Shown here: positions 50,934 through 59,697 of the stretch, piece by piece
Layout of the letters: every line of letters starts with the position of its first letter
Position numbering within the stretch: the first letter of the stretch is position 1
Assembly: GCA_049295575.1 (NCBI GenBank)
Contig: JBAQQX010000003.1
Span: 47,188-111,187 of the forward strand
Length of the DNA stretch: 64,000 nt
From: UBA6022 sp049295575
GTDB taxonomy: Bacteria; Patescibacteriota; Saccharimonadia; Saccharimonadales; Saccharimonadaceae
Reading direction: 5' to 3'
Position numbers and translations under genes: made by a program
Notes under the pieces: generated by a model
What the model was told of the DNA's origin: nothing
Database searches by the model: none
What the model saw: only the letters and a program-made list of their open reading frames with translations

Positions 50934-52400
50934 ATGGGTAAACTACTTACCGTAATGCGAAACGCCCCAAAACGCAGTAGCGCACTTGTTGCTATGATTG
51001 CAGCCGCAATCGTCGTACCAGCAGCTCTATTTGCCTGGGGACCAGATCGTCCAACGTACACAACCGAGAAGCCGGCTGACCATGTCACCTTCAACTCAAT
51101 CACAAACAACCCTGTCCGCGGCGACGAACGAAACTTCGTCCAGGTTCGCGAAAAAGACGGCAGCCTTACTTACGTTGATGACATTTCACTCAGCGCAGGT
51201 AAAGAGTATGTCGTTAGCGTCTACTTCCATAACAATGCAGCATCTAACCTAAATGCGAGCGGCATTGGTATTGCACACGGAGCAAGCGTCCGCGCTGAAA
51301 TCCCTGCAATCGTACCTAGCGGCAGCGCTGGAACTAAGGCTGTTGGTTATGTTAGCGCAGCCAACGCAGCCCCACAGCAAGTTTGGGACCACGTAAACTT
51401 TAAGAACGCTACAGCTGGCGATATTGCACTTCGTCTCGTACCTGGTTCTGCAACAATGCACAGCCTTGGTAAGGTAAATGGCGCGACTCTTCCTGATAGT
51501 ATTATCACGACTGGTGCACCACTTGGCTACGACGCCCTTGATGGCAAAGTTCCTGGCTGTAATGAATTCGCAGGATATGTCACATTCCGCGTTAAAGCAG
51601 ATCAGGCAGACTTTACTGTACAGAAGCAAGTACGCAAAACTGGTACAACAGGATGGAAAGAATCTGTCGCTGCTAAACCAGGCGAAAGCGTTGACTACCT
51701 CGTTAACTACGAGAACAAAGGTACAACATGGCAGAATGACGTCATTATCAATGACATCCTTCCAAAAGGCCTCGTATACACTCCTGGCACAACAAAGCTC
51801 GCTAACTCAACAAACCCGAGCGGTATCAAGGTAAGCGACAATGTAACTAAGGGTGGTATCAATATCGGTAACTACAAGAACGGTTCAAACGCATTCGTAA
51901 TGTTTAGCGCTACCGTGGCCAAAAACGATGAACTACCTGTCTGTGGTGCGAACACTCTTCGCAACGTAGCGAAAGCCCAGACAAACAACGGTACCAAAGA
52001 AGATTCTGCGGACGTTACTGTTGATAAAACCTGTGTTGTCCCTAAAGATATCAAAGTCTGTGACCTTGCAAGTAAAAAGATCATCACTATTAAAGAAGAT
52101 CAATTTGATGCAAAGAAACACTCTAAGAATCTAAAGGACTGTGAAGTACAGCCTGGTAAGATCACTGTCTGTGAACTTGCTTCAAAGAAAATCATCACTA
52201 TTGATGAAAACAAGTTTGACGCAAGCAAGCACTCAAAGAATGTTAAAGATTGTGAAACAACTCCAGTAACTCCTCCAACAACCCCGGCAGAACTTCCAAA
52301 GACTGGCGCGGGTGATGGTGTAGCCGCTGCCCTTGCACTTGGTGCATTGGTTGCGAGCGCAAGCTACTACGTTGCAAGCCGACGCCTTCTAGGCAACTAA
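50934..52400 (+). CDS. LPKTG-anchored surface protein with DUF11-like domain
   Basis: 488 residues. Signal anchor (SALVAMIAAAIVVPAALFAW, in part, ~17-36), a large extracellular beta region (~45-230), a DUF11-like stalk domain (FTVQKQVRKTGTTGWKESVA in part, GESVDYLVNYENKGTTWQNDVIINDILPKGLVYTPGT in pieces), then two near-identical ~33-residue repeats (KVCDLASKKIITIKEDQFDA and TVCELASKKIITIDENKFDA, each ending KDCE), a Pro/Thr linker and a sorting signal LPKTG (~454), hydrophobic helix and RR tail. A sortase should link it to the wall. The perfect promoter and strong terminator suggest one of the most abundant surface proteins, perhaps a host adhesin (inference). No sortase gene is in the window. 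Confidence 0.88.
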   Translation: MGKLLTVMRNAPKRSSALVAMIAAAIVVPAALFAWGPDRPTYTTEKPADHVTFNSITNNPVRGDERNFVQVREKDGSLTYVDDISLSAGKEYVVSVYFHNNAASNLNASGIGIAHGASVRAEIPAIVPSGSAGTKAVGYVSAANAAPQQVWDHVNFKNATAGDIALRLVPGSATMHSLGKVNGATLPDSIITTGAPLGYDALDGKVPGCNEFAGYVTFRVKADQADFTVQKQVRKTGTTGWKESVAAKPGESVDYLVNYENKGTTWQNDVIINDILPKGLVYTPGTTKLANSTNPSGIKVSDNVTKGGINIGNYKNGSNAFVMFSATVAKNDELPVCGANTLRNVAKAQTNNGTKEDSADVTVDKTCVVPKDIKVCDLASKKIITIKEDQFDAKKHSKNLKDCEVQPGKITVCELASKKIITIDENKFDASKHSKNVKDCETTPVTPPTTPAELPKTGAGDGVAAALALGALVASASYYVASRRLLGN

Positions 52401-52450
52401 ATCCGAGTCTGACCGCTCTTCTAACTGAAGCATCAGCCTCAGATATACAG

Positions 52451-52483
52451 AATCACCCCCGTTATGATACGGGGGTGATTTTT
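52451..52483 (+). terminator. Intrinsic terminator of the adhesin gene
   Basis: AATCACCCCCGT (52451-52462) pairs with ACGGGGGTGATT (52469-52480) around TATGAT, followed by TTT. A perfect 12-bp stem. Confidence 0.92.
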
Positions 52484-52500
52484 GATATACTGAAAGTATT

Positions 52501-52725
52501 ATGGTAAAGCAGAAGAAAAAACGAACAAAGAAATACTCAGGCGCGGAAGCGGCCGTTACTCGACCAGTCGTTACGCGTGTTACAGCCGCCAATCGCAGTA
52601 AATTTGGTCAATGGTGGTTTGAACGTAAGCGTATTCTAAAGCCGGTATTAATTACCGCCGGTGCCGCGACCCTACTTGTTTGGCTGATTATCGAAATCGT
52701 CCGTATCGCTAACGGGAGCTACTGA
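52501..52725 (+). CDS. Small basic membrane protein, unknown
   Basis: 74 residues: a very basic N-terminus (MVKQKKKRTKKYSG), a second basic patch (WWFERKRILK) and one membrane helix near the end (PVLITAGAATLLVWLIIEIV). A TATACT box lies 9 bp before the ATG. The last 54 bp overlap the end of the convergent histidine kinase gene, which makes one of the two 3' ends unusual; both frames look real. Function unknown. Confidence 0.6.
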   Translation: MVKQKKKRTKKYSGAEAAVTRPVVTRVTAANRSKFGQWWFERKRILKPVLITAGAATLLVWLIIEIVRIANGSY

Positions 52726-54906
52726 CATTCGCTTTATGGGTAGCGTAAAACCAAACGTACTTCCCTTCCCAGGTGCCGAACTGAAGATAACTTCACCACC
52801 ATGTGCAACGATAACTTTTTTAGCAAGATAAAGCCCGACCCCCGTACCATCCGGACGTTGCTTGCGAGCATTGCTTGCACGATAAAACTTTGAAAATAAC
52901 TGCGCTTGTTCATCAACCGGTACGCCAATTCCCGTGTCCTTTACGGTAAAAGTAAGTACATCAGCCTCAGTGCTCAAGCTTACTGTAATTGTCGTATCTT
53001 CTTTTGAGTAATAGATCGCGTTGTCTATAAAATTCATTACTACCTGACGCATTTTTCCCTCGTCTAGATAGAGTAATGGAAACGATGCCGGCGTGTCGTA
53101 AGTAAGTGTCAGCTTGCGCTGACCAGCCGTCGTCCGCAGACCATCAACTTCTTGGCGAATGACCGAAGCAAGATCAATCTGTCGACGATCTATCATGAAT
53201 TTACCCGTCTGCAACCGCGAGACGTTCAAGAAGTCATTAATTAGATGCACCATTCGTTCGCTGCTCGTGAATGCTTCGCCGAGCAAATGCTTTTGCATAT
53301 CGCTAATCTCACCTGCATCGCCTTCGAGTACCATGTCGATATACCCTTTCACGCTTGTCAGTGGTGTACGCAGCTGATGCGATGCCATACTAACAAACTC
53401 ATCCTTCGCCTCATCAAGACGCTGAAGCTGCGCATTACTCGCACGAAGCTCCTTAGTAGCCTCGTCAATGCGCTGCTGGAGTGTCGCGTTAAGCTCCTTC
53501 ACTTCCTGAACCGACAATGCATTTTGAATAGCAATAACAAGCTCATCCGCTACCGTCTCTAGTGCACGAATATCTCGACGCGTATAGTTACTACTTAAGT
53601 GATCGCCCATTAAAAAGTAGCCGATAATACCATCACTACCGCGCTGCAACGGCAACACAAGACATACCTTATGACTCACGAGGAGGCGACGTAGGTGATC
53701 ATTCTCTGTAAGTAGGTCGGCGACAATCACACCGCTTCCATACTGCTCAACATAGTCATCGATTGCTCGTGCATCTTGGACAGGCATACGATGACGAGAC
53801 TTTGTCGTGCCGGTCATAACATAATGATTCTCGTCATACACGAAGAATAAGCCATATTCACCTTTTAGTGTCGTTGCTATTTCATCTGCGGCTCGCTGTA
53901 ATAACCCGCGCAAATCAGTCGTTGATGTCAATAAGCGACTTAACCTGGCATAAAATTCGCTCGTATTGTAATTATCCCTGAAGAAAAAGTGATTAGTGAT
54001 GCGATCAAAAAAGCGCTTAATTGGCTGAAAAATAAACGCCAGAAGCAATGCCATAGCGGCATTAAGCATTGTCTGCTCAGACGAGGTCGAAGATCCAAAA
54101 AACCACTCTGATACCACAAAGGCAATGAGTGCATAAATCCCCGCAAGTGTCATGAGCGACAAAAGGTAGACAACCCCTCGAATCGCATAGAGCTTTATAT
54201 CAAGCAGTTGCCCTCGGACGACACTAAGGGCAAATCCGATGGCAAAGATATCAATCGTTACAAAACCGAGGCTAATGAAGTCCTGATTATCGGCCAATAC
54301 TGGAATCAATACATTAAATATAATACCGCAAACACTAGCAATACAGGTCGTATACAGCACTGTTATCAACGCCTGACGCTCTTTGGCATGTCTACGCACG
54401 GCAGATACACTAGAGAGCAATCGAGCCACAAGGCTTATAAGCGCAACCCCAAGACCGACAATATAGACATAGTACGCGTAGCCTCGTGTAAATTCATATA
54501 CACCTTCTTGGGTTAGCGCAACATCGTCAAATACTCGAGTTGTCAGTAGTGCACCCACCTGGAGCGTAATACCGAACAAAAAAGCAGCCATCAGAGTTGG
54601 TTTCAGTCGCCCCTTAGATCCGTTAGCTTTACGTCCGCGTACATCCAACCTACCCAAGAAGACATAGAATCCGGCAATCGCAATGGTAGGCCATAGAAAA
54701 ATAAGAGTATTAATAAGTCTCAAATGCTGCGTTGCATTATCTGCAATAAAGATCATATCCTGCCAAAGAACTAGGCTGATAATTGTAATAGATAACGCCG
54801 CTTGGAGTATTGGCCGAACCGTACGCGCAAGCAAGATAACCATCACCATAGCAATCGCGATAATATTCGTCAAAAGAAGGAGCGGAAACTCGTATAGCAT
54901 AAGCAC
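52672..54906 (-). CDS. Sensor histidine kinase: 7-8 TM, GAF, HisKA, HATPase
   Basis: 744 residues. An N-terminal block of eight hydrophobic helices (residues ~5-310, 7TM-histidine-kinase type), a GAF domain (~335-475: LYARLSRLLTSTTDLRGLLQ...GEYGLFFVYDENHYVM), a coiled coil (VQEVKELNATLQQRIDEATK), HisKA with SMASHQLRTPLTSVKGYIDM holding the phospho-His, and HATPase with N box FIDNAIYYSKED, G1 VKDTGIGVP and G2 GTGVGLYLAKK. It autophosphorylates and passes phosphate to a response regulator; a single-domain regulator lies at 56269-56646, close but on the other strand. The 7TM part suggests a membrane or small-molecule signal. Confidence 0.92.
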   Translation of the reverse strand: MLMLYEFPLLLLTNIIAIAMVMVILLARTVRPILQAALSITIISLVLWQDMIFIADNATQHLRLINTLIFLWPTIAIAGFYVFLGRLDVRGRKANGSKGRLKPTLMAAFLFGITLQVGALLTTRVFDDVALTQEGVYEFTRGYAYYVYIVGLGVALISLVARLLSSVSAVRRHAKERQALITVLYTTCIASVCGIIFNVLIPVLADNQDFISLGFVTIDIFAIGFALSVVRGQLLDIKLYAIRGVVYLLSLMTLAGIYALIAFVVSEWFFGSSTSSEQTMLNAAMALLLAFIFQPIKRFFDRITNHFFFRDNYNTSEFYARLSRLLTSTTDLRGLLQRAADEIATTLKGEYGLFFVYDENHYVMTGTTKSRHRMPVQDARAIDDYVEQYGSGVIVADLLTENDHLRRLLVSHKVCLVLPLQRGSDGIIGYFLMGDHLSSNYTRRDIRALETVADELVIAIQNALSVQEVKELNATLQQRIDEATKELRASNAQLQRLDEAKDEFVSMASHQLRTPLTSVKGYIDMVLEGDAGEISDMQKHLLGEAFTSSERMVHLINDFLNVSRLQTGKFMIDRRQIDLASVIRQEVDGLRTTAGQRKLTLTYDTPASFPLLYLDEGKMRQVVMNFIDNAIYYSKEDTTITVSLSTEADVLTFTVKDTGIGVPVDEQAQLFSKFYRASNARKQRPDGTGVGLYLAKKVIVAHGGEVIFSSAPGKGSTFGFTLPIKRMSVAPVSDTDDFDNQPNK

Positions 54907-54949
54907 AGTATATCAGCTTAAGACCTTAAAAACGTAGACTAAATGCAAG

Positions 54950-56206
54950 CTATTCGAGCGTATCATGCGTGCCGAGCGCCTTTGCAATCTTACGATCCTT
55001 CCTTACCTTGCCCGCCTCAAGAAGAGTGGCGGCGCCAATTAGCCCACCGACGGCAATATTAACATGCGGCGGATAATCATTACCTTCAGACCAGAAATAG
55101 GCATAGGGCGCCACAAAGCTACCGCTTGCCACTGTCGCGCCGACTGCTCGTCGTAGAGGTGTTTTTGCCGATACGGCCTCGAGTAATCCCCAGGTATATG
55201 GAACGGCCGTACCTATGTCGATCGCCCACAGGAGGGGTGCACTTCCTTCGAACTCCTCAACCGCGCCCACTGGAAGCGCGCGCGCTGATGAATAGCCAAT
55301 AATTGCAGCATAGGCGAGTGCACGTCGATTTCGAAATAGGCGCCGCAACCGACTCTCGGACTCGTAAGGAATACCATTCTCAGAAAGCATCTGCTTCACA
55401 TCATCCGCCAAATACCGATCGCTTACTCCAGGTAGCGTCTCGAGAAGATACTGCTGCTTCATATCGCCGAAAGACGACTTGTCAGCAAAAGCTGCACGCA
55501 CAACATCCTGGGGGTTAATTGCAACCGGGATTGTTGCTGGACCCATATATTCAACAGCTTCCCCTAATGTATGCACCTGATCCTTACCTATGAGCATCTC
55601 AAGCGAACGTAGAAGTGCCCTATCTATATTCAGAAGCCATAGTTTATGTCCGTCGTCGAGTGACCGTCGAATAATTGAAGCGTACAGTAAACGGGTTGCG
55701 TCTAGTTCGCCCGCGCGTCCGGCTCCGCGCTCACTATCGTCACTTAAGCGTATCGACGCAAGACCAGATACTTCAATCACCTCGCTATGCCTCAAATCAG
55801 ACAATCTATGGACACCAGCAGCCTGCTTGATGATTTCAGGGTCAACTGAGAATCGTTGCGCGGTCGGAAGTGACATGATTCCATTTTTTTTATCAGCTCG
55901 AATATATCGACAAGCCGAACGACGATTATCATTTTCAGACAGTAGATATGTAGACCGATCACTATACTCATCAATAAAAAGACCGGCATCGTTAATGTCC
56001 TCAATATCTATAAAATCTCGCTCTAAATACACCTGGGTATGCAAACTCTGGGCGATCTCTTTCACTGTATTACCATACAAATGATCATCAGAGTTCATAA
56101 TAGAATTTATATACCCTATTTCAGAGAATGACTCCTGCATACCTGACGTTAAAATTGATGGTGCAATCTCCGGCACTGCGCGCTTACTCTGCAAATTTTC
56201 ATCCAT
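54950..56206 (-). CDS. N-acyltransferase-like (AHL-synthase/FeeM-like GNAT) membrane protein
   Basis: About 418 residues. Residues ~40-250 resemble the AHL-synthase/N-acyl-amino-acid-synthase branch of GNAT: VYLERDFIDIED, CRYIRADKKNGIMSLPT, a core EVIEVSGLASIR (like 'E.sRlaV'), LLYASIIRRSLDDGHKLWLL and LGEAVEYMGPATIPVAI (like 'iG...Y.G...P'). A C-terminal part has three or four membrane helices (LLWAIDIGTAVPYTWGLLEA, AVGATVASGSFVAPYAYFW, VNIAVGGLIGAATLLEAG). The gene starts divergently from a response regulator and sits head-to-tail with a 7TM histidine kinase. Start ATG 56204-56206 is chosen because TATCAT lies 7 bp before it. Family is suggested by motif spacing only. Confidence 0.5.
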   Translation of the reverse strand: MDENLQSKRAVPEIAPSILTSGMQESFSEIGYINSIMNSDDHLYGNTVKEIAQSLHTQVYLERDFIDIEDINDAGLFIDEYSDRSTYLLSENDNRRSACRYIRADKKNGIMSLPTAQRFSVDPEIIKQAAGVHRLSDLRHSEVIEVSGLASIRLSDDSERGAGRAGELDATRLLYASIIRRSLDDGHKLWLLNIDRALLRSLEMLIGKDQVHTLGEAVEYMGPATIPVAINPQDVVRAAFADKSSFGDMKQQYLLETLPGVSDRYLADDVKQMLSENGIPYESESRLRRLFRNRRALAYAAIIGYSSARALPVGAVEEFEGSAPLLWAIDIGTAVPYTWGLLEAVSAKTPLRRAVGATVASGSFVAPYAYFWSEGNDYPPHVNIAVGGLIGAATLLEAGKVRKDRKIAKALGTHDTLE

Positions 56207-56268
56207 TACCATTATGATACAGCATAGAGCCCCGGTCACGAGCGAGGTATTATGCTACAATCGTACAT

Positions 56269-56646
56269 ATGACCAAAATAGCCATCATTGAAGACGACCC
56301 AGTTATTAATCAAATGTACCGCATGAAATTTGAAGCGGATGGGTTTGAAGTACAGCTGGCAGATAATGGCAGTCGCGGTGTGGCGCTAGTTGAGAAATTT
56401 AAGCCAGACATGATTCTCCTTGACCTTCAAATGCCTGAGATGGGTGGCGCGGAAGCCCTCGAGCTAATCCGTTCCCACGAGTGGGGCAAGCATATTCCAG
56501 TTATTATTCTTACTAACCTCGGTGAAGAGGAATCTCCAAAGCACCTTCGAAGCCTTGGTATTGATAGCTACATCGTTAAAGCCGATCTAACACCACGTCA
56601 AGTTGTTGGTCGCGTCAAAGAAGCTCTCGAGCGCGCGAACAACTAA
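56269..56646 (+). CDS. Single-domain response regulator (CheY-like)
   Basis: 125 residues, only a receiver domain: acidic pair EDD (8-10), phospho-acceptor Asp52 in ILLDLQMPEMGG, Thr82 in IILTNLG and Lys104 in YIVKADLTP. There is no output domain, so it acts by protein contact or as a phosphate relay. TGC-TACAAT ends 7 bp before the ATG (leaderless). It is divergent from the acyltransferase-like gene, whose far side abuts the histidine kinase, so the three probably form one signalling set. Its stop overlaps the end of folD by 4 bp. Confidence 0.93.
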   Translation: MTKIAIIEDDPVINQMYRMKFEADGFEVQLADNGSRGVALVEKFKPDMILLDLQMPEMGGAEALELIRSHEWGKHIPVIILTNLGEEESPKHLRSLGIDSYIVKADLTPRQVVGRVKEALERANN

Positions 56647-57461
56647 TCTCTAGTTTGTTTTGCGGTTGCAACACGCTGTGCTGCACGAATGACATTATCA
56701 AATAATGCTGCAATCGTCAGTGGGCCGACACCACCTTTTTGAGGCGTAATTGTCACGTCGTCTCTCTCACGAACATCATCGGCGACATCACCGACAATCT
56801 TGCCATGCTCTGATGCGGTTCCCGCATCAACAACCACCGCGCCTGGCTGTACAAGCCGGCTTGAGATGAGACCAGGTGTACCAGTAGCGCTGACGATCAA
56901 TTCATACTGATCAAGAAGAGAGATGTCCGACTCGGTATCAAATACAGTTACGTCATAGTCGGCACCGCGCCATAGTTTTGCTAATGGAGCGCCAACCAAG
57001 CGGCCTGCACCAACGATAGCAATCTTCTTATTTTTCACATCAACATTATAGCCATTTACAAGCCAATCGATTGCCATAGGTGTTGCCGGATCAAACTCAG
57101 CATTCTGCCCTAGTCCATCAACGTCTTTATTGGCTACGACTGCATCAACCGCCGTCTGAGTATCAGCAGCATTCGCCAATGGTAGCTGAATAATAATGCC
57201 GTGCACTGTATCGTCTACATTGAGGCTGCTGATCGTCGCAAGCAGCTCGCCTTGAGTGACTTTATATAACTCTACATCAATCAGCACATCAACAGCATAC
57301 CGACGCTTCAAATTAACGTATGAATCAATGACTGGATCGTCAGATGTCTGAACAATCGCTAGCTTTGGATAGACGTGAGATGCCTGACGTAGTGCTCGCA
57401 CCTGGCGCGCTTGACGCTCTTTAATAAAATCTGCCAGCTCGGCACCATTAAGAATCTTCAT
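56643..57461 (-). CDS. folD: Methylenetetrahydrofolate dehydrogenase/cyclohydrolase
   Basis: 272 residues, a little shorter than the usual ~285. Catalytic DSYVNLKRRYAVDV (Tyr and Lys), IIQLPLANAADT, KDVDGLGQNA, the Rossmann KIAIVGAGRLVGAPLAKL (usually VGRSxIVGxP) and PQKGGVGPLTIAALFDN (usually PGGVGPMT). It interconverts 5,10-methylene- and 10-formyl-tetrahydrofolate; the cofactor motif differs from the standard RS form, so the NAD/NADP preference is open. Confidence 0.92.
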   Translation of the reverse strand: MKILNGAELADFIKERQARQVRALRQASHVYPKLAIVQTSDDPVIDSYVNLKRRYAVDVLIDVELYKVTQGELLATISSLNVDDTVHGIIIQLPLANAADTQTAVDAVVANKDVDGLGQNAEFDPATPMAIDWLVNGYNVDVKNKKIAIVGAGRLVGAPLAKLWRGADYDVTVFDTESDISLLDQYELIVSATGTPGLISSRLVQPGAVVVDAGTASEHGKIVGDVADDVRERDDVTITPQKGGVGPLTIAALFDNVIRAAQRVATAKQTRD

Positions 57462-57516
57462 TCCTTATATAGTAGCACAATCAGAGGTGAGAGAGGAGTT
57501 TTTTGCCTCTACTTCA

Positions 57517-58182
57517 CTATTTGCTCGAGATCTTTAATGACTCAAATAACGTCAATGACTGACTTGTGCTTAATCCGCCCGGTTGACCATTCTCGTACAC
57601 TGGCTGCGGCGTATAGACATTACCTCCGCTACTAATAAAGTACTGTCGCTCAATATCACCAGAACGCTGCTTCTCCGGAGATCCAAGCATTTGTTGATAG
57701 CGCACCTCAACAGCTTCATTGCCATCGATCTTCAACGATTTCTCGCTCAGCAACTTTGGACGCACGGCGCCTGTCTCAAAGAAATCAGCCTTATAGCGAG
57801 AAACGACATCCTTCAGTGGCTGCTTCTTCACGCCAATAATCGCATAAGCATCAGGTGACTCCTTGCCGCTGGCGAACGCTACTTCATAGTCATATAGGAG
57901 TGGGTTCACTTTTGTATCGGACTTCGGCACCCATGAAGCGGGATATGAAATACTGAACGGATATCGTGTATCAGTGTACTTCTTCCAATCGCTCGGTACT
58001 TCAGTTGTTCGAGCATATGTTCCGCCGGCGCCATTTTGAGACGTCGACGTCGCACCGTTTACCGGACTTGGTTTTGGTTGTAGCACCCACCATATTAACG
58101 CGCCCCCTAGTCCAATCAGGATAATCATTGCGATAATAATAAGACGTTTTCTTGCGCGGATACCAGGACGATCATGCACCAT
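57517..58182 (-). CDS. Membrane-anchored PsbP-like/unknown exported protein
   Basis: About 221 residues. An N-terminal cytoplasmic basic stretch, one membrane helix (LIIIAMIILIGLGGALIWWV, in part), a Ser/Gly linker and an extracellular domain beginning YTDTRYPFSISYPASWVP, the PsbP-like 'y.d...gfsi.yP..W' signature, continuing to a final SLTLFESLKI that mirrors the 'fn.il.Sfkf' end of such domains. An ORF start GTG precedes, but AGGAGG lies 5 nt before ATG 58180-58182. The domain is common on lipoproteins of unknown function. Confidence 0.7.
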   Translation of the reverse strand: MVHDRPGIRARKRLIIIAMIILIGLGGALIWWVLQPKPSPVNGATSTSQNGAGGTYARTTEVPSDWKKYTDTRYPFSISYPASWVPKSDTKVNPLLYDYEVAFASGKESPDAYAIIGVKKQPLKDVVSRYKADFFETGAVRPKLLSEKSLKIDGNEAVEVRYQQMLGSPEKQRSGDIERQYFISSGGNVYTPQPVYENGQPGGLSTSQSLTLFESLKISSK

Positions 58183-58304
58183 AGACACCTCCTCGAATTA
58201 GCTTGGTACGTAGAATATAGCACTAAGGTCAATTTTCGTCTATGACATTAAACAGACATACTAAAAATCAAGAGATACCAATCTTGGGATTAATCTTATT
58301 TCTT

Positions 58305-58790
58305 CTACGACGAGCTTCTGTCTTTTAGTGGCACTATCCACCATACCGTAAGTAGCAGCAGGCTGATTACTACGGCAGCAAGAAAGCCTACAAATTCATT
58401 GTTGAGTGCAATAGAAACAACCAAATCAGCAGACAAAATAAGTGCTAATGATAAAGGTATGAGTCCGGCGATCATAATTTTTGTTGATTTTTCCTTAAAA
58501 CTCGCCCGATCTTTTAAGGGCCGCTGCAACCGATGGTGGGCTGCCGGTGTCGTGAACAAAATCAACGCGATAAGCGCAAGAATAAAGGTGGCGACGTACA
58601 CAAGTCGACCACTGCCCTGGAGCCGATCGAAACCCTCGGTGAACGGTAAGATAGTTAAAAACGCCGCTAAGGTTTGTGTACCTGGTAATAATACACGGAG
58701 CTCTTGTAGCATGTCGCTTAAATCAACATCATTATCGGGATCGGTATGAGTTTCATTCGTTGATTGCTTGGGACGTATTTGCTGCGACAT
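58305..58790 (-). CDS. DUF6328-like four-helix membrane protein
   Basis: About 161 residues. A polar, acidic N-terminus, the motif LQELRVLLPGTQTLAAFLTI typical of this DUF, and four membrane helices, ending LLLLTVWWIVPL. The DUF is common in Actinobacteria, which again points to Actinobacteria-type gene content. GGAGG lies 4 nt before ATG 58788-58790, which decides the start over the upstream in-frame one. Function unknown. Confidence 0.72.
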   Translation of the reverse strand: MSQQIRPKQSTNETHTDPDNDVDLSDMLQELRVLLPGTQTLAAFLTILPFTEGFDRLQGSGRLVYVATFILALIALILFTTPAAHHRLQRPLKDRASFKEKSTKIMIAGLIPLSLALILSADLVVSIALNNEFVGFLAAVVISLLLLTVWWIVPLKDRSSS

Positions 58791-58889
58791 ATATCCTCCA
58801 CTCATGTATTGCTATGATTATATACCAAACAGATAATCCGCTATGTGAGATGTGATAGGATTTAAGAATTTCGATGGCAAATACTATGA

Positions 58890-58918
58890 AAAAAGCCGAT
58901 CGCTAGGATCGGCTATTT
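58890..58918 (-). terminator. Intrinsic terminator of tRNA-Lys
   Basis: AGCCGATC/GATCGGCT with a 5-nt loop, followed on the minus strand by TTTTTTC. Lies just after the tRNA 3' end. Confidence 0.88.
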
Positions 58919-58921
58919 TCA

Positions 58922-58998
58922 TGGAGGGCCAGGAGAGACTTGAACTCTCGACACCCTGCTTAAGAGGCAGGTGCTCTAACCAGCTGAGCTACTGGCCC
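58922..58998 (-). tRNA. tRNA-Lys (anticodon CTT)
   Basis: 77 nt including encoded CCA. Acceptor GGGCCAG/CTGGCCC perfect, anticodon stem CCTGC/GCAGG with loop CTCTTAA giving CTT, T arm GTTCAAGTC. Reads AAG codons. Confidence 0.95.
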
Positions 58999-59053
58999 AT
59001 AATTAACACTTAAAAAGTGTATCAAATAGGGGTTAGTTTGTAAAGGGTCGTGG

Positions 59054-59059
59054 TATAAT
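59054..59059 (+). promoter_or_regulatory. Extended -10 box of tRNA-Arg
   Basis: TGG-TATAAT, 17 bp before the mature 5' end of the tRNA. No convincing -35, as usual for extended -10 promoters. Confidence 0.65.
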
Positions 59060-59076
59060 TAATTTTGTACTATCAC

Positions 59077-59153
59077 GCACCCGTAGCTCAGTGGATTAGA
59101 GCACTGGTCTTCGGAACCAGGTGTCGCAAGTTCGAATCTTGCCGGGTGTACCA
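59077..59153 (+). tRNA. tRNA-Arg (anticodon TCG)
   Basis: 77 nt including CCA. Acceptor GCACCCG/CGGGTGT (terminal G-U pair), anticodon stem CTGGT/ACCAG with loop CTTCGGA giving TCG, T arm GTTCGAATC. The terminal G1-U72 pair is slightly unusual. Confidence 0.94.
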
Positions 59154-59156
59154 AGC

Positions 59157-59195
59157 AAAAGCGTCGACATTTTCGCTACCGGTCGACGTTTTTTC
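59157..59195 (+). terminator. Intrinsic terminator of tRNA-Arg
   Basis: CGTCGAC (59162-59168)/GTCGACG (59182-59188), flanked by AAAA and TTTTTT, loop of 13 nt. Confidence 0.85.
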
Positions 59196-59269
59196 TTTTA
59201 TATATACTTTGCATCAAACTACAATCAGGTTCATACTGGAAGTATCACATAACAAAGGAGGACACTACT

Positions 59270-59671
59270 ATGTCTAAATTGTTTGTTAATCTACCCATCA
59301 AGGATCTCGAGGCGTCAGTTGCCTTCTTTACGAAGCTCGGCTTCACCTTTAATCCACAGTTTACCGATGATAAAGCCGCTTGTATGATCGTTGGCGATGA
59401 TGCATTCGTTATGCTTCTTACTAACGAGTTTTTCGAGACATTCACCAAAAAGAGCCTTGCCGATGCCACTTTAACTACCGAGGTTATCGTAGCCGTGTCA
59501 GCCGAGAGCAAAGAGGCGGTCGACACTATGGTCGAAGCCGCTCTCGAAAATGGTGGCAAGGAATCGAATCGGCTTCAAGATCAAGGTTTTATGTACAGCT
59601 GGAGCTTCAAGGATCCTGATGACCACCTATGGGAAGTTATCTGGATGGATCCGGCGACCATCGAGTCATAA
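59270..59671 (+). CDS. VOC (glyoxalase/bleomycin-resistance-like) superfamily protein
   Basis: 133 residues, two beta-alpha-beta-beta-beta repeats: LFVNLPIKDLEASVAFFTKL opens the first (with the typical 'FvnlpV.Dl..s..Fy..lGF' pattern), and the second ends QGFMYSWSFKDPDDHLWEVIW, matching 'D.dGh.wel.w'. AAAGGAGG precedes the ATG. The protein belongs to the PhnB/YdcA-like 'extradiol dioxygenase' group, mostly uncharacterised; substrate unknown. It ends 26 bp before murB, which has its own -10 box. Confidence 0.88.
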   Translation: MSKLFVNLPIKDLEASVAFFTKLGFTFNPQFTDDKAACMIVGDDAFVMLLTNEFFETFTKKSLADATLTTEVIVAVSAESKEAVDTMVEAALENGGKESNRLQDQGFMYSWSFKDPDDHLWEVIWMDPATIES

Positions 59672-59697
59672 GTATTTCTTGCTATACTGAAAGAATA

